NCBI GenBank assembly: GCA_041658205.1
Contig: JBBAAO010000002.1
Location: forward strand, 496,001-560,000
DNA: 64,000 nt
Direction of reading: 5' to 3'
Origin: Bacteroidota bacterium
GTDB taxonomy: Bacteria > Bacteroidota > Ignavibacteria > UBA10030 > UBA8401
The notes below the pieces were generated by a model. That model was not told the origin of the DNA. It did not search any database and saw nothing but the letters and a program-made list of their open reading frames with translations. Positions 16,496-24,730 of this stretch are shown here, piece after piece. Each line of letters starts with the position of its first letter. Position 1 is the first letter of the stretch. The position numbers were made by a program, and so were the translations under genes.

Positions 16496-16876
16496 TTAAT
16501 TCTTTAATGTTGCAATTCGTTTCAAGACGACATTTTTTTGAAAGATACCGGTGATTTGCTGAAGTTCTACGTAGTACATTCCCGAGGGATGATTATTGTA
16601 CGGTTTCCATCCAATCAAAAAGGCACCGGCAGGATGACTGATGCTGTCTCGTAACACTGTAACTCGATCATGAAAACGATTATAAACACAAATTCGAATG
16701 TGTGGTGGAGAAGATTCAAGCGGCGGAATGACATATTCGATCAATGTGGTATCGATGAAAGGATTTGGACGGTTCTGTTTCAATTCACAAGAATTGGAAG
16801 GAATATTTTCGATTTCATTTAATCCACATGATCCGAACAGCACGGATACCAAAAGAATCATTATTTTCTGGTTCAT
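16496..16876 (-). CDS. Short lipoprotein made of a T9SS-sorting-domain-like fold
   Basis: This encodes 126 residues. The signal peptide ends in a lipobox (LFGSC, Cys17). Almost all the rest matches the T9SS type A/FlgD-like C-terminal domain: LKQNRPNPFIDTTLIEYVIP, then IRICVYNRF, VTVLRDS, AGAFLIGWKP and SGMYYVELQ, with a basic end VVLKRIATLKN. Normally this fold is the tail of large T9SS cargo; here it is the whole mature protein with a lipid anchor. It is the first gene of an operon with the barrel protein at 15724-16491. Function unknown. Confidence 0.65.
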   Translation of the reverse strand: MNQKIMILLVSVLFGSCGLNEIENIPSNSCELKQNRPNPFIDTTLIEYVIPPLESSPPHIRICVYNRFHDRVTVLRDSISHPAGAFLIGWKPYNNHPSGMYYVELQQITGIFQKNVVLKRIATLKN

Positions 16877-16990
16877 AAAATTTCCGGAAAAAGTTCTACA
16901 ATAAAAAAAAGAATATTACTATCAAGATCAACAACGGAAGTATAAACAGATGAAGAGTGTGAGTGGAAACACATAGAACAAGAAGGGCTT

Positions 16991-17908
16991 TTAACAAAGA
17001 TATTTTGTAAAGAATTTCACAATGCGGTCTTCATACTCTTTTTTACCGATATCATGCACATCACTGTGTCTTGCTGACGCAACGAACCATAATTCTTTAG
17101 GCTCATTGGCAGCGATATATAATTCTTGTGTGTACTGATATTTGATAAACTTGTCTTCAATGCCGTGAATAAAAAAGATCGGTGCGTGAATTTTGGAAAC
17201 TGCAGCTAGAGGAGAAACCTCACGGTGTTTAAAATGGGCGATCACTTCGCTCCGCTTCATAGAAATGTTGCGCAAAAAATGCCACGGCAGACGCATCAAT
17301 CGCTTTTGATAGTCAACGGTGATCTGACGAAGCGTTGCAAATGCTGCTTCGGCTACAATCGCTCTAATGCGTGGTTCAATACTTGCAGCTTGTAATGCGA
17401 TGGCCGCTCCCATGGAGGTCCCAAAGACACCGATGTTTCCCACAACAATTTTTTTCTCTGCACCAATCTTCCTCACTTCATCGATTGCTTTTTGCACGTC
17501 GTATTTTTCATGATAGCCATACGTACAATATCGTCCTCCGCTTTCGCCGTGTGCTCGTGAATCATAGATCAAGACATGGAAATGATTGTCGTGGAATACT
17601 TTTGCCAGCAACAAATCGCTCATTTTATTATCTGCAACGCCGTGCAGGTAAATAATTGTTCCGACAGGTTTTTCTGCGGCAATAAACCATGCACTCAATT
17701 GAGATTCGCCATCGCTTGCCGTAAATCGAAAATCATCGAACGTAAGTCCAAGTTGGGACGGAGAGATCGGTAATCCTTTGCTCAGATAAAAATTTTCACC
17801 GCGTCTTCTAGGATGCAGCAACATAATCGGACCGATCACGAAGACCAGAGCAGAACAGGTCAGCAAAAACGTCAGAAGAGCAAAGATGATAATAAGAAGA
17901 ATACTCAT
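16991..17908 (-). CDS. Membrane-anchored alpha/beta hydrolase
   Basis: This encodes 305 residues from ATG 17908; a GTG at 17983 would add a basic tail. One N-terminal membrane helix (ILLIIIFALLTFLLTCSALVF) anchors the protein. The hydrolase core has the oxyanion strand GTIIYLHGVADN, the YDSRAHGESGG segment and the nucleophile elbow GVFGTSMGAA with Ser in G-T-S-M-G. A likely acid/His pair is FIHGIEDKFI and ARHSDVHDIG. It resembles the YfhR/BEM46-like serine hydrolases. Substrate unknown. Monocistronic, apart from possible read-through from the upstream aminotransferase. Confidence 0.82.
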   Translation of the reverse strand: MSILLIIIFALLTFLLTCSALVFVIGPIMLLHPRRRGENFYLSKGLPISPSQLGLTFDDFRFTASDGESQLSAWFIAAEKPVGTIIYLHGVADNKMSDLLLAKVFHDNHFHVLIYDSRAHGESGGRYCTYGYHEKYDVQKAIDEVRKIGAEKKIVVGNIGVFGTSMGAAIALQAASIEPRIRAIVAEAAFATLRQITVDYQKRLMRLPWHFLRNISMKRSEVIAHFKHREVSPLAAVSKIHAPIFFIHGIEDKFIKYQYTQELYIAANEPKELWFVASARHSDVHDIGKKEYEDRIVKFFTKYLC

Positions 17909-18046
17909 GTTGATAAAAACAATACAAAGAAAAAAATATGATGGATCTGTCCGCTTTTTTACGGATTTTCTCAGGTGCGACACGAAGCGTCCCTTTGGGA
18001 AGGACTCATGTGAAGATGATTGTTCATTCTGCTCGAAGCCACTTTT

Positions 18047-19186
18047 TTATAAAATAATATGTTTAATCGCTTCGCAAACTCTTTCTATGTCGCCGGTTGT
18101 ATTGTAAAAATGAGGCGAGATTCTGATCTTTCCTTCACGCAATGAAACGATAATGTTTCGAAGATTCAATTCTTGAAATACTTTTTCAGCGTTCGGTATT
18201 TTCAATGTTACGATTCCTGTTCGTTTGCGATGTTCCCTCGGAGTTATAGGTTCAATGCGATGGCGATCAGCAAAGTCCATCACCATATCGGTAAGGGAGA
18301 GAAGATGAGAATGAATATTTTTTATTCCTGCTTCGTTCAACAACGCTGCTGATTCACCCAGAGCAACAATTCCTGCGTTGTTTTGTGCACCATTCTCGTA
18401 TCGTCTTGCAGAGTCGTCGAAATCCAAGCGATAGTCAAAAAGATTCGTAAAATAATCCTTGTTGCTAGTCCATCCCGCATACTGTTGTTGGATTCGCGAC
18501 TGCATCTCTTCTGTGAGATAAATAAACCCTATTCCCATCATGGAAAGCATCCACTTGTGCCCGCCGCACGAGAGGAAATCGATGTGCGATTCAATCACGT
18601 CAATGGGTGTTGATCCGACTCCCTGAATGGCATCAACGCAGAAGATGACATTCTTTCGTTTACACAGCGCACCAATGTTCGGAAGATCGCATTTGAATCC
18701 GGAAAGAAATTGAACAAAACTGATCGATAACACTTTCGTTCGCGGAGTGATTGCTGCTTCAATATCATCCAAAGAAATTTCACCATCGTGATTTTTAATA
18801 AAATCAATTTCTACACCAATCCGTTTCAGGTTCAGGAATGGAACGACATTCGATGGGAATTCCATATCATTTAAAAGAATTCTATCGCCACTCTTCCAGT
18901 CGATTCCGTTGGCTAAAATGTTGAGTCCATCGGATGTATTGTTTACGAACCCAATCCGTTTCGGTGATGCATGAATGATTGTTCCGATCTGTTGTTTTGT
19001 ATTATTGCTGATCTGGACAATCTGCGGAAAATCGTCGACGGTTCCTTCGGAACGGTTTTTTAGATACTGATCGATTGCATTTTTTGTACGGCTGTTTAAT
19101 GGACTAATTGCGGCGTGGTTCAGCCAGAGTTTTCCCGTTTTCAGATGGGGAAATAACGATCGGTATTTTTCGGGGAGGTTTATCAT
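18047..19186 (-). CDS. Class V aminotransferase/cysteine desulfurase-like PLP enzyme
   Basis: This encodes 379 residues. Class V features in order are LWLNHAAISPLNSRT at the N-terminus, GFVNNTSDGLNILA (PLP-phosphate site), ISFVQFLSG and FCVDAIQGVGSTPIDV (Asp that pairs with the pyridine N), and SCGGHKWMLSMMGIGF with the Schiff-base Lys in GHKW. The C-terminal domain ends with GKIRISPHFYNTTGDIERV. It could be a cysteine desulfurase-like, selenocysteine lyase-like or isopenicillin-epimerase-like enzyme. No SufS cysteine loop is obvious. It is divergent from the glycosyltransferase at 19277. Confidence 0.85.
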   Translation of the reverse strand: MINLPEKYRSLFPHLKTGKLWLNHAAISPLNSRTKNAIDQYLKNRSEGTVDDFPQIVQISNNTKQQIGTIIHASPKRIGFVNNTSDGLNILANGIDWKSGDRILLNDMEFPSNVVPFLNLKRIGVEIDFIKNHDGEISLDDIEAAITPRTKVLSISFVQFLSGFKCDLPNIGALCKRKNVIFCVDAIQGVGSTPIDVIESHIDFLSCGGHKWMLSMMGIGFIYLTEEMQSRIQQQYAGWTSNKDYFTNLFDYRLDFDDSARRYENGAQNNAGIVALGESAALLNEAGIKNIHSHLLSLTDMVMDFADRHRIEPITPREHRKRTGIVTLKIPNAEKVFQELNLRNIIVSLREGKIRISPHFYNTTGDIERVCEAIKHIIL

Positions 19187-19242
19187 TCTTTTTAATATAA
19201 ACAGCAGTCAAAAGTGATGCAAGGTGCTGAATCAAAAACTAT

Positions 19243-19271
19243 TTTTGTCCGCGCATCAAGTTTTGTATATT
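19243..19271 (+). promoter_or_regulatory. Possible promoter of the glycosyltransferase gene
   Basis: A TTTTTG element is followed, at a spacing of about 17-18 bases, by TATATT at 19266-19271. The box ends only 5 bases before the ATG at 19277, so transcription would start at or next to the start codon, giving a leaderless message. No Shine-Dalgarno site is seen there, which fits, but the call rests on two short words. Confidence 0.3.
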
Positions 19272-19276
19272 AATGC

Positions 19277-20380
19277 ATGAAAGTTGCCTTAGTCCATGAT
19301 TGGCTGACCGGAATGCGTGGGGGGGAAAAATGTCTTGAAGTGTTGTGCGAATTGTATCCTGATGCCCCGATTTATACGTTGCTCCATAATAAAGGATCAA
19401 TGTCTCCGGCTATTGAATCAAAACGGATCATCACCTCGTTTATCGATCAACTTCCAGCGAAGCAGAAACAATACAGAAAATACCTTCCGCTGTTTCCATT
19501 TGCCGTTGCGCAATTTGATTTTTCGGAGTATGATCTTATCATTTCCACCAGTCATGCCGTTGTAAAAAACGCTCGTGTTAGAAACGGTGCGCTGCACATC
19601 TGTTATTGTTTTACACCGATGCGATACGTGTGGGATATGTATGATCAGTATTTCGGAAAAGGGAAAGCGGGAATGGTTACGCGAATGGCAATGATGATGA
19701 TTGCCCCGATGCTTCGCTGGTGGGATGTGAAGACATCGTCAAACGTAACGCATTTTATTGCAATTTCCGAAGAAGTCCGTAAAAGAATTCACCGTCATTA
19801 TTCCCGCGACGCCGAAATGATCTATCCACCGGTTGATACAGAACAATTTCAGCTTTCCTCAGTACAAGAAGATTTTTATTTAATTGTGAGCGCTCTTGTT
19901 CCATATAAACGTGTTGATCTTGCCGTGGAAGCATTTAATGAGAATGGAAAAAGATTGGTCATAGCCGGTACAGGTCCGGAAAGTGAAAAATTACGATCAG
20001 TTGCAAACCCAAACATCGAATTTCTCGGCTGGCAAAGCGATGATGAACTTGCTCAATTATATGCACGATGTACCGCGTTGATTTTTCCGGGAGTTGAAGA
20101 TTTCGGTATTGTTCCATTGGAAGCACAGGCGAGCGGTAAACCTGTTGTTGCGTTCGGTCGGGGTGGAGCGTTGGAGACAATCGTTGATGGTAAAACGGGC
20201 CTCTTTTTTAATCAGCAAACGAAGGATTCGCTCCAAGATGCATTACAAAGAATTTCATTAATCAAATTTAATCCTTCCGATATCCGCCGCCACGCCCTTC
20301 AGTTTTCCCGCAGCAATTTCAGGCAGAAAATAAAGCAATCTATTGACGAAAAAGTACGGCAACATCTTAACAGACAATAA
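19277..20380 (+). CDS. Family 4 glycosyltransferase
   Basis: This encodes 367 residues with two Rossmann-like halves. The N-terminal acceptor half starts MKVALVHDWLTGMRGGEK. The C-terminal GT-B half has YLIVSALVPYKRVDLAVEAF, LVIAGTGPES and the nucleotide-sugar motif FPGVEDFGIVPLEAQASGKP, with the family E-x7-E spacing (Glu-Asp-Phe-Gly...Glu-Ala). It probably transfers a hexose, and many close relatives act on mannose in polysaccharide or O-antigen assembly. Cytoplasmic or membrane-associated. It is transcribed away from the aminotransferase gene. Confidence 0.88.
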   Translation: MKVALVHDWLTGMRGGEKCLEVLCELYPDAPIYTLLHNKGSMSPAIESKRIITSFIDQLPAKQKQYRKYLPLFPFAVAQFDFSEYDLIISTSHAVVKNARVRNGALHICYCFTPMRYVWDMYDQYFGKGKAGMVTRMAMMMIAPMLRWWDVKTSSNVTHFIAISEEVRKRIHRHYSRDAEMIYPPVDTEQFQLSSVQEDFYLIVSALVPYKRVDLAVEAFNENGKRLVIAGTGPESEKLRSVANPNIEFLGWQSDDELAQLYARCTALIFPGVEDFGIVPLEAQASGKPVVAFGRGGALETIVDGKTGLFFNQQTKDSLQDALQRISLIKFNPSDIRRHALQFSRSNFRQKIKQSIDEKVRQHLNRQ

Positions 20381-20483
20381 CTTGCCGTTACCACACCCGT
20401 AAAATTCCGTTGCATTTCTACCACTTTTTTTTTACATTTGAAGTCCAATTTAGTATCAAGTCACATGCTTTGTGGGAGGGCGA

Positions 20484-21377
20484 ATGCCATCTGAGCGCGA
20501 TCATCACACATCAAAGGAAAATGCGTTTGAAATTGTGGTGATTCCGCAGGGAGATACCGGTTCGACTAAATCCTTCAAAGCCTCTGTATTGACGATAGTG
20601 CTCGTGTGTGTAGGAATAGTTGTGTTGATCGCATCGCTGACGGTAGCGACGATCGTATATACACCCGCGGGATTGCTCCTTCCGATGTCGGAAGAACAGT
20701 TGCAGAAGCGTTATGGTTCTGATCTGTTCGAAGTTCAAAAGCGATTGAACAGAATTTCCAGCGAAGTTCTCGTTCTGCGCGAATATAATAACAAGTTACG
20801 CAATGCATTAGGTCAGCAAAAGGTACCCGATGACAGCACCTTTGATGTTGGTGCTGTCAATTCATTATTGTCGGAAAATGATAAAGCGGTTACGAACATT
20901 TTAGAGACAAAACAAAATGTTCCCGTTCAATCTGTTCCATCCACCGAAATAACGTATCGTCCTGCGCTCAATGTAAAAAACGAAGCGACATTTCGTGCGG
21001 AGTTTCCGATCATCGCTCCTGCCGTTGGATATGTTTCACGGAGATTCGAATCAGAAAAAGGACATTTGGGGATTGATTATGCGGGGAAGATCGGATCGTT
21101 GATCGTGGCTGCGGCGGATGGATATGTAGTATTTTCAGGATACACTGCCGATGATGGACATACTCTGATGGTTTCACACGGCGGCGGATATTTGACAATG
21201 TATAAACACAATCAAAGTGTTTTAAAGACAGTAGGGGAGTTTGTAAAACGGGGGGAACCAGTTGCACTGTTGGGAAATTCCGGGAGGACAAGTTTTGGTC
21301 CCCATTTGCATTTTGAAGTATGGAATAACGGCAAAGCACAAAACCCAAACGATTATTTGATTGCGAGCGAACTCTAA
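20484..21377 (+). CDS. M23 family (LytM-type) peptidoglycan endopeptidase, membrane-anchored
   Basis: This encodes 297 residues from ATG 20484, which has GGGAGGG directly upstream; a GTG at 20472 is the alternative. One membrane helix lies at about 32-55, with a short coiled region at about 70-110 in the periplasm. The C-terminal M23 domain has HLGIDYA (zinc His and Asp), MVSHGGGYLTMYKH and HLHFEVW, so the metal site is complete. It cleaves peptide cross-links in the cell wall. The stop codon shares a base with the bactofilin start (TAATG), so the two are translationally coupled. This M23-bactofilin pairing is a known cell-shape module. Confidence 0.88.
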   Translation: MPSERDHHTSKENAFEIVVIPQGDTGSTKSFKASVLTIVLVCVGIVVLIASLTVATIVYTPAGLLLPMSEEQLQKRYGSDLFEVQKRLNRISSEVLVLREYNNKLRNALGQQKVPDDSTFDVGAVNSLLSENDKAVTNILETKQNVPVQSVPSTEITYRPALNVKNEATFRAEFPIIAPAVGYVSRRFESEKGHLGIDYAGKIGSLIVAAADGYVVFSGYTADDGHTLMVSHGGGYLTMYKHNQSVLKTVGEFVKRGEPVALLGNSGRTSFGPHLHFEVWNNGKAQNPNDYLIASEL

Positions 21378-21736
21378 TGGCAGACAACACTTCGTTAAAA
21401 AATTTGAACCTCATCGGTGCAGGAACTACCGTTGAAGGAAAAATCCGGACCCAAGGAAGTATCCGTATAGACGGAAAATTGACCGGTGAAGTGCACGCGG
21501 CGGAAAATCTTGCCATTGGAGTGACAGGTGAAGTTGAAGGAGTTGTTACCGGACGAAGTGTTACCATCGGCGGCAAAGTGAAAGGGAATATCACATCGGT
21601 AGATAAATTAGTGCTGGAAGGAAAAGCGGTTGTGCGCGGCGATGTGAAAGCATCGAAGCTTGTTATTGATGAAGGGGCGGTGTTCGACGGGAAAGTGACG
21701 ATGACGGAAATCCGTCCGACAGGACAGAATTACTAA
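21377..21736 (+). CDS. Bactofilin (polymer-forming cytoskeletal protein)
   Basis: This encodes 119 residues. A right-handed beta-helix is shown by regularly spaced G-x-[IV] turns: GTTVEGKIRTQGSIRIDGKL (20 residues), then GEVEGVVTG and SVTIGGKVKGNI, up to GAVFDGKVTM. Short polar ends flank the DUF583/bactofilin core. Bactofilins polymerise without nucleotide and position wall-modifying enzymes. The coupled M23 peptidase gene directly upstream is the expected partner. The ATP synthase genes begin 20 bases further on, so transcription is probably continuous. Confidence 0.9.
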   Translation: MADNTSLKNLNLIGAGTTVEGKIRTQGSIRIDGKLTGEVHAAENLAIGVTGEVEGVVTGRSVTIGGKVKGNITSVDKLVLEGKAVVRGDVKASKLVIDEGAVFDGKVTMTEIRPTGQNY

Positions 21737-21755
21737 TGACACCGCAATCTCTTCT

Positions 21756-22010
21756 ATGAAAACCGAAGAGGAAAAAATAAGCGGAATTTTGCAGACTGCC
21801 GCGCCATATATGACGCTCGGGCTGCAGATAGCGGCAGCGGTTGTGCTGTTTCTCTTTATCGGAAAATTTGCCGATGAACAATTTGGAACAAAGCCGTGGT
21901 TGATGGTTGCAGGAATTGTGATCGGCTTTACGGGAGGGATGATCCATTTTTTCCGCGAGGTAATAGCATTAAGCAATAAAGAGGAACATGAGCGCCGCAA
22001 TAAAGTTTGA
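21756..22010 (+). CDS. atpZ: AtpZ-type ATP synthase accessory membrane protein
   Basis: This encodes 84 residues with two membrane helices (MTLGLQIAAAVVLFLFIGKF and WLMVAGIVIGFTGGMIHFF) and a loop with DEQFGTKP between them. This is the AtpZ/F0F1-ATPase-subunit-I pattern often found at the head of bacterial atp operons. It may help c-ring assembly or bind divalent cations. The next gene overlaps it by 23 bases. Confidence 0.85.
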   Translation: MKTEEEKISGILQTAAPYMTLGLQIAAAVVLFLFIGKFADEQFGTKPWLMVAGIVIGFTGGMIHFFREVIALSNKEEHERRNKV

Positions 22011-22380
22011 TCTGAAATTTCTTGTGCAAATTTTCGCGGTGCTTGTTCTGGTTGGCGGACTCGGTTACTATCCGTTGATGAAGTTTGGATCGGAACAGGT
22101 GATTGTTGGGGTGGTAGCGGGAGTTGTTCTCAGTCTTGTCAATGTGCTGATCGGTTATATTGTGATACAGTTTTCGCTGAATAAATCGTACACCACATTT
22201 ATTCAAATTGTGTTGGGCGGGATTGTGTTGAGATTGTTCGTGATGGTGGGATTGCTGCTGATTTGTGTTGGTTTATTAAAACTTCATTCGATCTCGGTAG
22301 TTGGTTCGTTGTTCGTCATGTATATCATTTTTTTGACAATGGAAGTATTATACATTCATAAAAAAGTTCAGAATTCATAA
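21988..22380 (+). CDS. AtpI-like four-helix membrane protein of the atp operon
   Basis: This encodes 130 residues with four predicted membrane segments (about 10-32, 36-60, 72-96 and 102-122) and short loops. Size, topology and place between atpZ and atpB fit an AtpI-like protein, a proposed c-ring assembly chaperone, although similarity by eye is weak. Start ATG 21988 lies inside the end of atpZ (23-base overlap), which implies coupled translation. Confidence 0.65.
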   Translation: MSAAIKFDLKFLVQIFAVLVLVGGLGYYPLMKFGSEQVIVGVVAGVVLSLVNVLIGYIVIQFSLNKSYTTFIQIVLGGIVLRLFVMVGLLLICVGLLKLHSISVVGSLFVMYIIFLTMEVLYIHKKVQNS

Positions 22381-22401
22381 TTTAGCTATTGCAGGTGCAA
22401 C

Positions 22402-23331
22402 GTGTTTTCTTGGATCCTCTTATCAGAAAAAAAAGTTCATCAAGCAGCTGTTGACACTGTTCACGCAGTCGCAGATTCATCCGCCCACGCCGGTGGCGCA
22501 GTCCACGGTGGCGACGAAAATCTGTTTACTCAGTTGCTTCATCACATCTACGATTCCCGCGAGATAGAATATCCGACGTTTGATCTGCAACACCCGATCA
22601 GCCATCTGGAACTTCCGCATTTCGACCTGTTCGGCATGGACCTATCGCTGACGAAACATGTTGTGTTTTTATGGCTTGCAGCTGTACTTCTGGTGGTGAC
22701 ATTGACACTGGTCGCACGAAAAAATCTGAAGAACAAAGTCCCGAAAGGATTTGGCAACCTTATTGAAGTTTTTGTTGTCTTCGTCCGCGACGAGATCGTT
22801 GTGCCCAATATGGGCAAAGGGGGATTGAAGTATCTTCCATATCTACTCACAAATTTTTTCTTCATTTTGGTGATGAATCTGCTTGGGCTTATTCCGTTTG
22901 GCGCATCGGCAACAGGTAATGTCAGCGTAACTGCGGGATTAGCGATTATTGCATTTTTTATGATTCAGATTTCAGCGATCCGTGCGCAAGGTTTTGGTCA
23001 CTATCTGGCGCATCTTACCGGCGGCGTCCATTGGGCATTGTGGCCGATCATGATACCAATTGAAGTGTTGGGTCTCTTTACAAAACCGTTTGCACTTTGC
23101 ATTCGTCTTTTTGCCAATATGACCGGCGGGCACATTGTTATTCTTGCACTCATTGGATTGATTTTTGTCTTTAAGTCACTGGCGGTTGCACCGGTCTCGG
23201 TCGTTTTTGCGCTCGGAATTTACATGCTGGAATTATTCGTCGCATTCCTGCAAGCATACATTTTTACAATGCTGACGTCGCTGTTTATGGGACTTGGCAT
23301 GCAGACGGAATCACACGGTCACGAACATTAA
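22402..23331 (+). CDS. atpB: ATP synthase F0 subunit a
   Basis: This encodes 309 residues from GTG 22402, with AGGTG upstream. Residues 1-85 form a long His/Asp-rich N-terminal extension before the first core helix. The essential arginine is in ALCIRLFANMTGGH (Arg235). The core helices, including YLLTNFFFILVMNLLGLIP and the last pair near 255-300, are intact. Subunit a forms the half-channels that carry protons past the c-ring. The longer form with an N-terminal extension is common in the Bacteroidota/Chlorobiota group. Confidence 0.93.
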   Translation: MFSWILLSEKKVHQAAVDTVHAVADSSAHAGGAVHGGDENLFTQLLHHIYDSREIEYPTFDLQHPISHLELPHFDLFGMDLSLTKHVVFLWLAAVLLVVTLTLVARKNLKNKVPKGFGNLIEVFVVFVRDEIVVPNMGKGGLKYLPYLLTNFFFILVMNLLGLIPFGASATGNVSVTAGLAIIAFFMIQISAIRAQGFGHYLAHLTGGVHWALWPIMIPIEVLGLFTKPFALCIRLFANMTGGHIVILALIGLIFVFKSLAVAPVSVVFALGIYMLELFVAFLQAYIFTMLTSLFMGLGMQTESHGHEH

Positions 23332-23389
23332 TTCAATTAAATAAGCACATACTTCATTCATCTACAAAACATTAACAGGAGATATAACA

Positions 23390-23617
23390 ATGGAATCACT
23401 CGGTCTTGGATACTTAGCGGCAGGAATTGGTGCTGGCGTTTCTATCATCGGCGCAGGTCTCGGTATCGGTAAACTTGCAGCAGCAGCAATGGAAGCAAGC
23501 GGACGTCAACCCGAAGCAGCAGGTCAAGTTCGTACATCAATGTTGATCGCAGCAGCGCTCATCGAAGGTGCGACATTTTTCGCTTTGGCAATCTGCATTA
23601 TTCTTGCAACAAAGTAA
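23390..23617 (+). CDS. atpE: ATP synthase F0 subunit c
   Basis: This encodes 75 residues in a two-helix hairpin. Helix 1 carries the Gly-rich GIGAGVSIIGAGLGIG pattern, the loop is RQPEAAG, and helix 2 has the ion-binding carboxylate in AALIEGATFFALAI (Glu59). The Na+-type ligands (Gln in helix 1 and Ser/Thr after the Glu) are absent, so proton coupling is inferred. An AGGAG site precedes the ATG. A stable hairpin follows the stop codon (23626-23651) and may raise atpE message relative to the genes downstream. Confidence 0.95.
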   Translation: MESLGLGYLAAGIGAGVSIIGAGLGIGKLAAAAMEASGRQPEAAGQVRTSMLIAAALIEGATFFALAICIILATK

Positions 23618-23625
23618 TTTTTAAC

Positions 23626-23651
23626 GCAGGACGGGGTATCTCCCGTCCTGC
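23626..23651 (+). terminator. Hairpin between atpE and atpF (partial terminator or mRNA-stability element)
   Basis: A perfect 10-bp GC-rich stem (23626-23635 with 23642-23651) has a 6-base loop. It begins 8 bases after the atpE stop. Only short mixed A/T sequence follows and the operon continues, so it is better read as an attenuator or 3'-end stabiliser favouring the many-copy c subunit. Confidence 0.6.
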
Positions 23652-23678
23652 ATTCATTATTGAGTAGAAGAGAATCCT

Positions 23679-24164
23679 ATGTTAGATATTAATCCCGGAT
23701 TAATCATTTGGACCATGATCACCTTTGCGTTGCTGGTTATGGTACTTGGAAAATTTGCCTGGAAACCAATCCTGCAGGCGCTTCAAGCGCGTGAACAAGA
23801 GATCGCCGGTGCGCTCAAAAAAGCGGAAGAAGCAAAAAAAGATGCTGAGCGTATGATGCAGGAAAATAAGATTGCGATGGAAAAAGCGAGCACTGAAACG
23901 GCACGCTTGATCGCCGAAGGCCGTGCCATGGCAGAACAATTGAAGAACGATATTGTTGCCAAGGCAAACGAAAGTGCAAAGAAGATGATGGATCAAGCCA
24001 AAGATGAGATCGGTCGTGAAAAAGAATCGGCGATGGCGCAATTACGTTCCGAAGTTGCCGATCTTTCAATCAGCGTTGCAGAAAAAATTCTTGATGAATC
24101 GCTCGACGGAGCGAAACAGAAGAAAATGGTTGATAAGGTGCTTCAACAATTACAGAATAACTAA
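23679..24164 (+). CDS. atpF: ATP synthase F0 subunit b
   Basis: This encodes 161 residues. One N-terminal membrane helix (IIWTMITFALLVMVLGKFAW) is followed by a long charged coiled coil (about 35-140) rich in Glu, Lys and Ala, as in the peripheral stalk b subunit. Only one b-type gene is present, so a b2 homodimer is expected. The stop codon shares its last base with the atpH ATG (TAATG), so the two are coupled. Confidence 0.93.
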   Translation: MLDINPGLIIWTMITFALLVMVLGKFAWKPILQALQAREQEIAGALKKAEEAKKDAERMMQENKIAMEKASTETARLIAEGRAMAEQLKNDIVAKANESAKKMMDQAKDEIGREKESAMAQLRSEVADLSISVAEKILDESLDGAKQKKMVDKVLQQLQNN

Positions 24165-24715
24165 TGAGCAATCTACGAATAGCAGCACGGTATGCCTCCG
24201 CTTTGATGGAGCTGACCAATGAACAGAAAAAATCCGATGCAATCGCCGACGATCTAATGGTGGTGAAGAATGCGATTGACGCATCAAAAGAATTACGCAA
24301 CGTTCTAGCGAGTCCGGTTGTACCGAAAGTGAAAAAGAAGGCAATTCTGCGGGATGTGTTCAAGAAGAAAGTCGGTGAACTGGTCATGGGATATCTTGAT
24401 CAGATCGTCGTCAAAGGGAGAGAAAATGTTCTCGGGGAAATTCTTGCACAGTATTTTGTCCAGCGCGATGAACAACTGGGAATTGTCCGTGTGAGTGTGA
24501 AGACCAGCATAGAATTTTCCACAAAACAGGAAAAAGATCTGGTAAAGCAGCTGGAAACAATGACAAAGAAAAAAGTTGAGATCACGTTCAGTCTCGACAA
24601 GTCGATCAAAGGCGGGTTCGTGGCGCGTGTCGGCGACACGGTGCTCGATGGCAGCGTAAAGCGCCAGTTGGAAATTTTAAAAATGAAATTAAAACAAGGT
24701 TCGTTAAATAATTGA
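24164..24715 (+). CDS. atpH: ATP synthase F1 subunit delta
   Basis: This encodes 183 residues. The helical N-terminal domain begins IAARYASALMELT and continues to about residue 105. The C-terminal part has the family pattern KKVEITFSLDKSIKGGFVAR, then VGDTVLDGSVKRQLE. Delta joins the b stalk to the top of F1. It starts on the last base of the atpF stop codon and is followed by atpA after 15 bases with an AAGGAA site. Confidence 0.93.
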   Translation: MSNLRIAARYASALMELTNEQKKSDAIADDLMVVKNAIDASKELRNVLASPVVPKVKKKAILRDVFKKKVGELVMGYLDQIVVKGRENVLGEILAQYFVQRDEQLGIVRVSVKTSIEFSTKQEKDLVKQLETMTKKKVEITFSLDKSIKGGFVARVGDTVLDGSVKRQLEILKMKLKQGSLNN

Positions 24716-24730
24716 TAAGGAACAACGACA

